Assembly: GCF_002994745.2 (NCBI RefSeq)
Contig: NC_037094.1
Location: 39,790,456 to 39,854,455 of the forward strand
Length of the DNA: 64,000 bases
Direction: 5' to 3'
From: Rosa chinensis
Lineage: Eukaryota; Streptophyta; Magnoliopsida; Rosales; Rosaceae
Shown: piece by piece, positions 60,906 through 64,000 of the stretch
How positions within the stretch are numbered: position 1 is the first letter of the stretch
Layout of the letters: each line of letters begins with the position of its first letter
The notes under the pieces: model-generated
What the model was told of the DNA's origin: nothing
The model's database searches: none
The model's input: only the letters and a program-made list of their open reading frames with translations
Made by a program: the position numbers and the translations under genes

Positions 60906-61870
60906 GTTGCTGTATCTACTGGTAGAGACGACCTTCGATTGATGAAGCTCATTTTCTTGAGCTTGTTCTGTGGAATGAATGGTTTACATTCTTCTGGAAC
61001 ATGTTCCTGAGTGGGAGATTTATCATCATCCCAATCTGTAGGAATTATTTCTTTGATGTCTGGATTACTGAGCCATAACGGAGGGTCATATCTGACTTTA
61101 TAGTCAAACTTGCCAGAAGGTTGGCCAAGTAGATCCCATGTTTCAGTATCTTCTTGTCGTTCTAAGAGATGAACAGTTTCTGGTGGTTTCACCAGTTCTA
61201 CCTTTTCTGGTATTTCAACCAGTTCAACGTCTTCATCGACTTCTTCTTCATTGATGATTTCTTCCTTTTTCGAGGAAGAAGGAGGAGAAGGTTCTATAAT
61301 TTTTTGGAACAGAGTTTCTACCTCTTTTTCTTCTTCGTTCTCTTTTTGTTCAGAGAAATATTCTTCATATTCTTGTTCAACCAATTGGCTGACCAGGCCA
61401 TTCTTGGTTTTTCTTCTTGCTTCAGCTATGAAGCATTCTTTGTGATAAGTCTTCTTAGACTCTTCACAGAACATAGGGAGACCATTCTTTTCATGACATA
61501 AGCAATAGTCACAAACGAATGTACCAGGGTTCACCTGATAAGAAGACATTAATGCTTCTGTCTTGCTTTCTTCCCAATTTTTGATTTTCAAAACATTCAT
61601 TTGTCTGGATTCGAAGTACTCTACTTCAGAATCTATCTCAGACTCTTCTGATGATTCTTCTTCTTCAGACCAGGCAGAGTAGACTGACCTGTCATCATCT
61701 TCATCATCAGAATAGGCTATTTCGTAGCCTTTCATATTTGCTACTTCTACTATTTGCTCATATTCTTCAAAGAGAGCTTTAGTAGATCTTTTACTCTTTT
61801 CAAGGCATTCGTTGGCATAGTGCCCTTCAGCTTTACATAACCAACATCTGCAAGCTTTCTTGCTTGGTTG
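60899..61870 (-). pseudogene. Pararetroviral zinc finger and acidic region
   Basis: A CCHC zinc knuckle CWLCKAEGHYANEC lies near 61810-61850, just after the basic capsid end. It is followed by an Asp/Glu/Ser-rich tract. A second Cys/His cluster follows, with CDYCLCH, then FCEES and YHKECF, spanning about 61430-61530. It resembles a PHD- or ZZ-type finger in spacing, but I cannot assign it. More acidic sequence and repeated PEKVELVKPPE-type motifs follow. It ends at a stop near 60899 that is a frame break, not a natural end. Confidence 0.7.
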
Positions 61871-61871
61871 T

Positions 61872-63998
61872 TTATGCTGATGAGTAGTATTCTTCTTTTT
61901 CTTGAAGAATTTCTTTTTGGATCTTCATCCTTTTGTTTCTTGTAATTGGAACTCCTCTTGAATTTCCAATCCCTTTTTTATTACTCTTTTTGAATTTTTT
62001 AGAGTAATATTTTTCTTTCTTTTTTCTGTGGAATTTGGATTCATGACATCCCCAGTTCGTGGGCATATCCAATATTCCATAACAGAAATTGTCAACTCCT
62101 TTGAGTTGTTTCTTGGCCATCTTAGCTCTAAGATTGGCTTTGCATTGCTCTTTCAGTAATTGTCGGATTCTGTCGGCAATTCCTCCAACTGAAAATCTTT
62201 CAATTGGTTTTTCAGCTATGCTTTCTCTCACAGCTGTTCTCCATGGTTCAGGGAGTTTTCTGTGCAACAGATTAACTAGATCAGTATTCTCTAGTTCACC
62301 AATTGTACAGTAATATTCCTGAAACTCATTCAGGTATTCTTCGAAATATCTCATGTCACAGATTTTGAGAGCATAGATATTCGACTTTGCCGTTTCTTTG
62401 GCTTTCTCACTCAGATTTGAAAGATCTCCACAGAACTGATCATACAGTGGTACTGCAAAATCGTACGGAGACTTTGAATTTTTGATTTCTTCAAGCCAGT
62501 CTCTTCCTCTGGTAGTTTCTTTGAAAGATAGGTAGTACTTTTTTGCTACTCCTGTGAGAGTAGTTTCATAGTACACCTGCAAATCTGGTGCTTCGAATTT
62601 GCCAAGGGTAAGTGCAGAGGCCATCATCAGGCTATCTACCCATTGGTCAATGGTTTTTCTTTTGTCTAGACTCTTGTCTAGATTTAACCAGATACCGTAG
62701 TTCGTGATAGGGACTCTAGGCAGATTATCCTCTGGGACAAATCTTTGGGAATTTCTTTCCCCTTTTTTACCCGTGGGGGCTTTTTGTAATGGGAGTTTTA
62801 CTTTTCCTTTTTCTCTGCTAATGAAAGTTCTGGAGCTTTCTCCTTCTTCCATTTCAATATCTTGATAAGGAAAGACTTTTCTCGTCTTTCTGATTTTGAA
62901 TTCTTTCATATCCTCGATTAGTTTTTCTAATCGTTCAGGATTTTCACAATTCTCAGCTTCTTCATAGAGATCATAGAGCTTCTCAGCTCTGAGCATGTGG
63001 ACTGGTCTGCATAGATCTGCTTCCAGGTCTTCTTCTGATATTGGCTCTTCAATAGTGGGTTTTGTACCACTAACACTAGCTTCTCTGGTGCTGTAGCTTT
63101 TTCTCAGAAGACTGCTGTTTATCCTGAGGTTCTCAGGACAGACATCACTTTTCCTGTGATTGTCAAAGTTGAGGCTGATTTCTCCAGTTCTTCTACTCTC
63201 GTAGATTTTTGCTTTTGCTCTTTCCGATTGCTTTTTTGGACCTGATAATTTCCATTCAATAGGAAATGTTACTTCATTCCAAGTAACTTTGTGGATCTGC
63301 TGTGAATGGTTCTTCTGATTGGTGAGGAATCCAGTAGTAAGACCTGGGATGTTTGTTATCCTTGTCTTAGGGGCTACTGTGGTACTCATCAATTTATAGT
63401 ATATCCTGTATACTATTGCGAGTTCTTGCATGTCTTCTTTCATGGATATACCATCTGTCTTGACTCTCAGTCTGAGGCAGTGGGCTGCATCTTTCAAGCT
63501 GGTGGTGAAGTTGGGGAAGCAGTTGAAATATGCCACTTGGTCGCATAAGGATGCTTCGAGTGTTCCCAACAGACTAGCTTGGAAGTCTGTTAACCTGTTG
63601 TCCTGTAGAACGCATAGGACTGAACAGTTTATTCCTTCACGAGCGAGCAGATTTATGCCTACTTGGACTGCTCCAATATGCATAAATTGGTACTTCTTGG
63701 CTTGAGCTCTGGCTACTTCTGCTGGAGTTATTAGTAGAAGATCAGTCTCTCCACCTGCTGTAGCGGGAGTTGTAATTTCTAGTAGTTTAAAATAATGGCT
63801 ATCCATTAAATCAAACTTTCCTCTTTTGTAGATTTGTTTGAAATCTAACTTTGGGATTGAGGAATTTTTTACTTCTTGTTCGATTTCGTTGAATTCGAAC
63901 TCTTCAGCATTTAGGAGTTGTACTCCTTTCTTCTTTCCAAAGATGCTTAACATCTTCATTTCTCTTTTTTCCGGGTTTTCATACCGGATACTAGTCTG
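61872..63998 (-). pseudogene. Pararetroviral movement protein and capsid protein, fused; open at right edge
   Basis: The frame has a Met at 63959 but stays open upstream to the window edge, so the true start is probably outside. The N-terminal 215 residues fit the 30K-type movement protein of caulimovirids (LLLITPAEVARAQAKKYQF, then HIGAVQVGINLLAREGINCS). The middle is a polar linker. Residues about 430-640 fit the capsid core: WVDSLMMASALTLGKFEAPD, YYLSFKETTRGRDW and LVNLLHRKLPEPWR. A Lys-rich tail leads to the zinc finger, but a frame break near 61900 sends this frame to a TAA at 61872. Confidence 0.85.
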
Positions 63999-64000
63999 GC

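Larger units (their letters stand above)
56700..64000 (-). mobile_element. Endogenous pararetrovirus (Caulimoviridae), decayed; continues past right edge
   Basis: Gene order on the minus strand: movement protein, capsid, zinc finger, acidic region, protease, RT, RNase H, and a long C-terminal extension. It has no integrase, no LTRs and a single-frame layout with MP and CP fused upstream of PR-RT-RH, as in petuvirus and florendovirus types. Three frame breaks make it non-functional as it stands. Downstream of the polyprotein stop lies a TATA box that fits the pregenomic promoter, so the copy includes sequence past the start of the next genome unit. The lower limit is approximate and no tRNA-Met primer site was found there. 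Assignment to a genus is not claimed. Confidence 0.85.

Overview
This is plant nuclear DNA from a eudicot. Genes have GT-AG introns, the proteins are plant-type ATG5, MACPF and ribosomal protein L3, and the repeats are CACTA, copia, gypsy-type LTR, LINE, SINE, MULE and an integrated caulimovirid. A Rosaceae origin is a guess from overall feel; nothing here proves it.

Layout. 1-7849 is the right part of a CACTA transposon carrying a decayed gene (plant En/Spm-type domain plus Ulp1 cysteine protease). A 2.6 kb solo LTR interrupts one of its exons. The CACTA itself sits inside a minus-strand copia element (7850-12358), which also holds a tRNA-type SINE. 12359-21900 is nested repeat: a MULE-like element with long terminal inverted repeats, a second CACTA-like end, and Athila-like 3' sequence split by two solo LTRs. 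22376-27110 is an intact eight-exon ATG5 gene, followed by a small unknown gene on the minus strand (27743-28207). 28740-32086 holds an LTR, an unidentified decayed stretch and a Mutator-type MITE with a 10-bp target duplication. 32087-36729 is an intact seven-exon MACPF gene. 37858-48176 holds two 5'-truncated LINEs and three more long LTRs, two of them nested. 48501-49770 has a MITE and a SINE. 49840-53221 is an intact ribosomal protein L3 gene with a likely 5'UTR intron. 53640-54850 is a dead copia reverse transcriptase fragment split by a MITE. About 56700 to the window end is a minus-strand endogenous pararetrovirus: movement protein, capsid, zinc finger, protease, RT, RNase H and a 430-residue C-terminal extension I cannot assign. 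Three frame breaks split its polyprotein.

The intact host genes (ATG5, MACPF, RPL3, probably the small minus gene) have unrelated jobs: autophagy conjugation, control of cell death, and the large ribosomal subunit. The rest is nested mobile DNA, and the insertion order can be read from target-site duplications.

The most unusual signal is in the long LTRs (2.6-2.9 kb). Several carry an array of small hairpins with a near-constant loop and changing stems. Between the two closest copies some stems differ by paired, compensating substitutions. Upstream of the array lies a short exon-like block between good splice acceptor and donor sequences.
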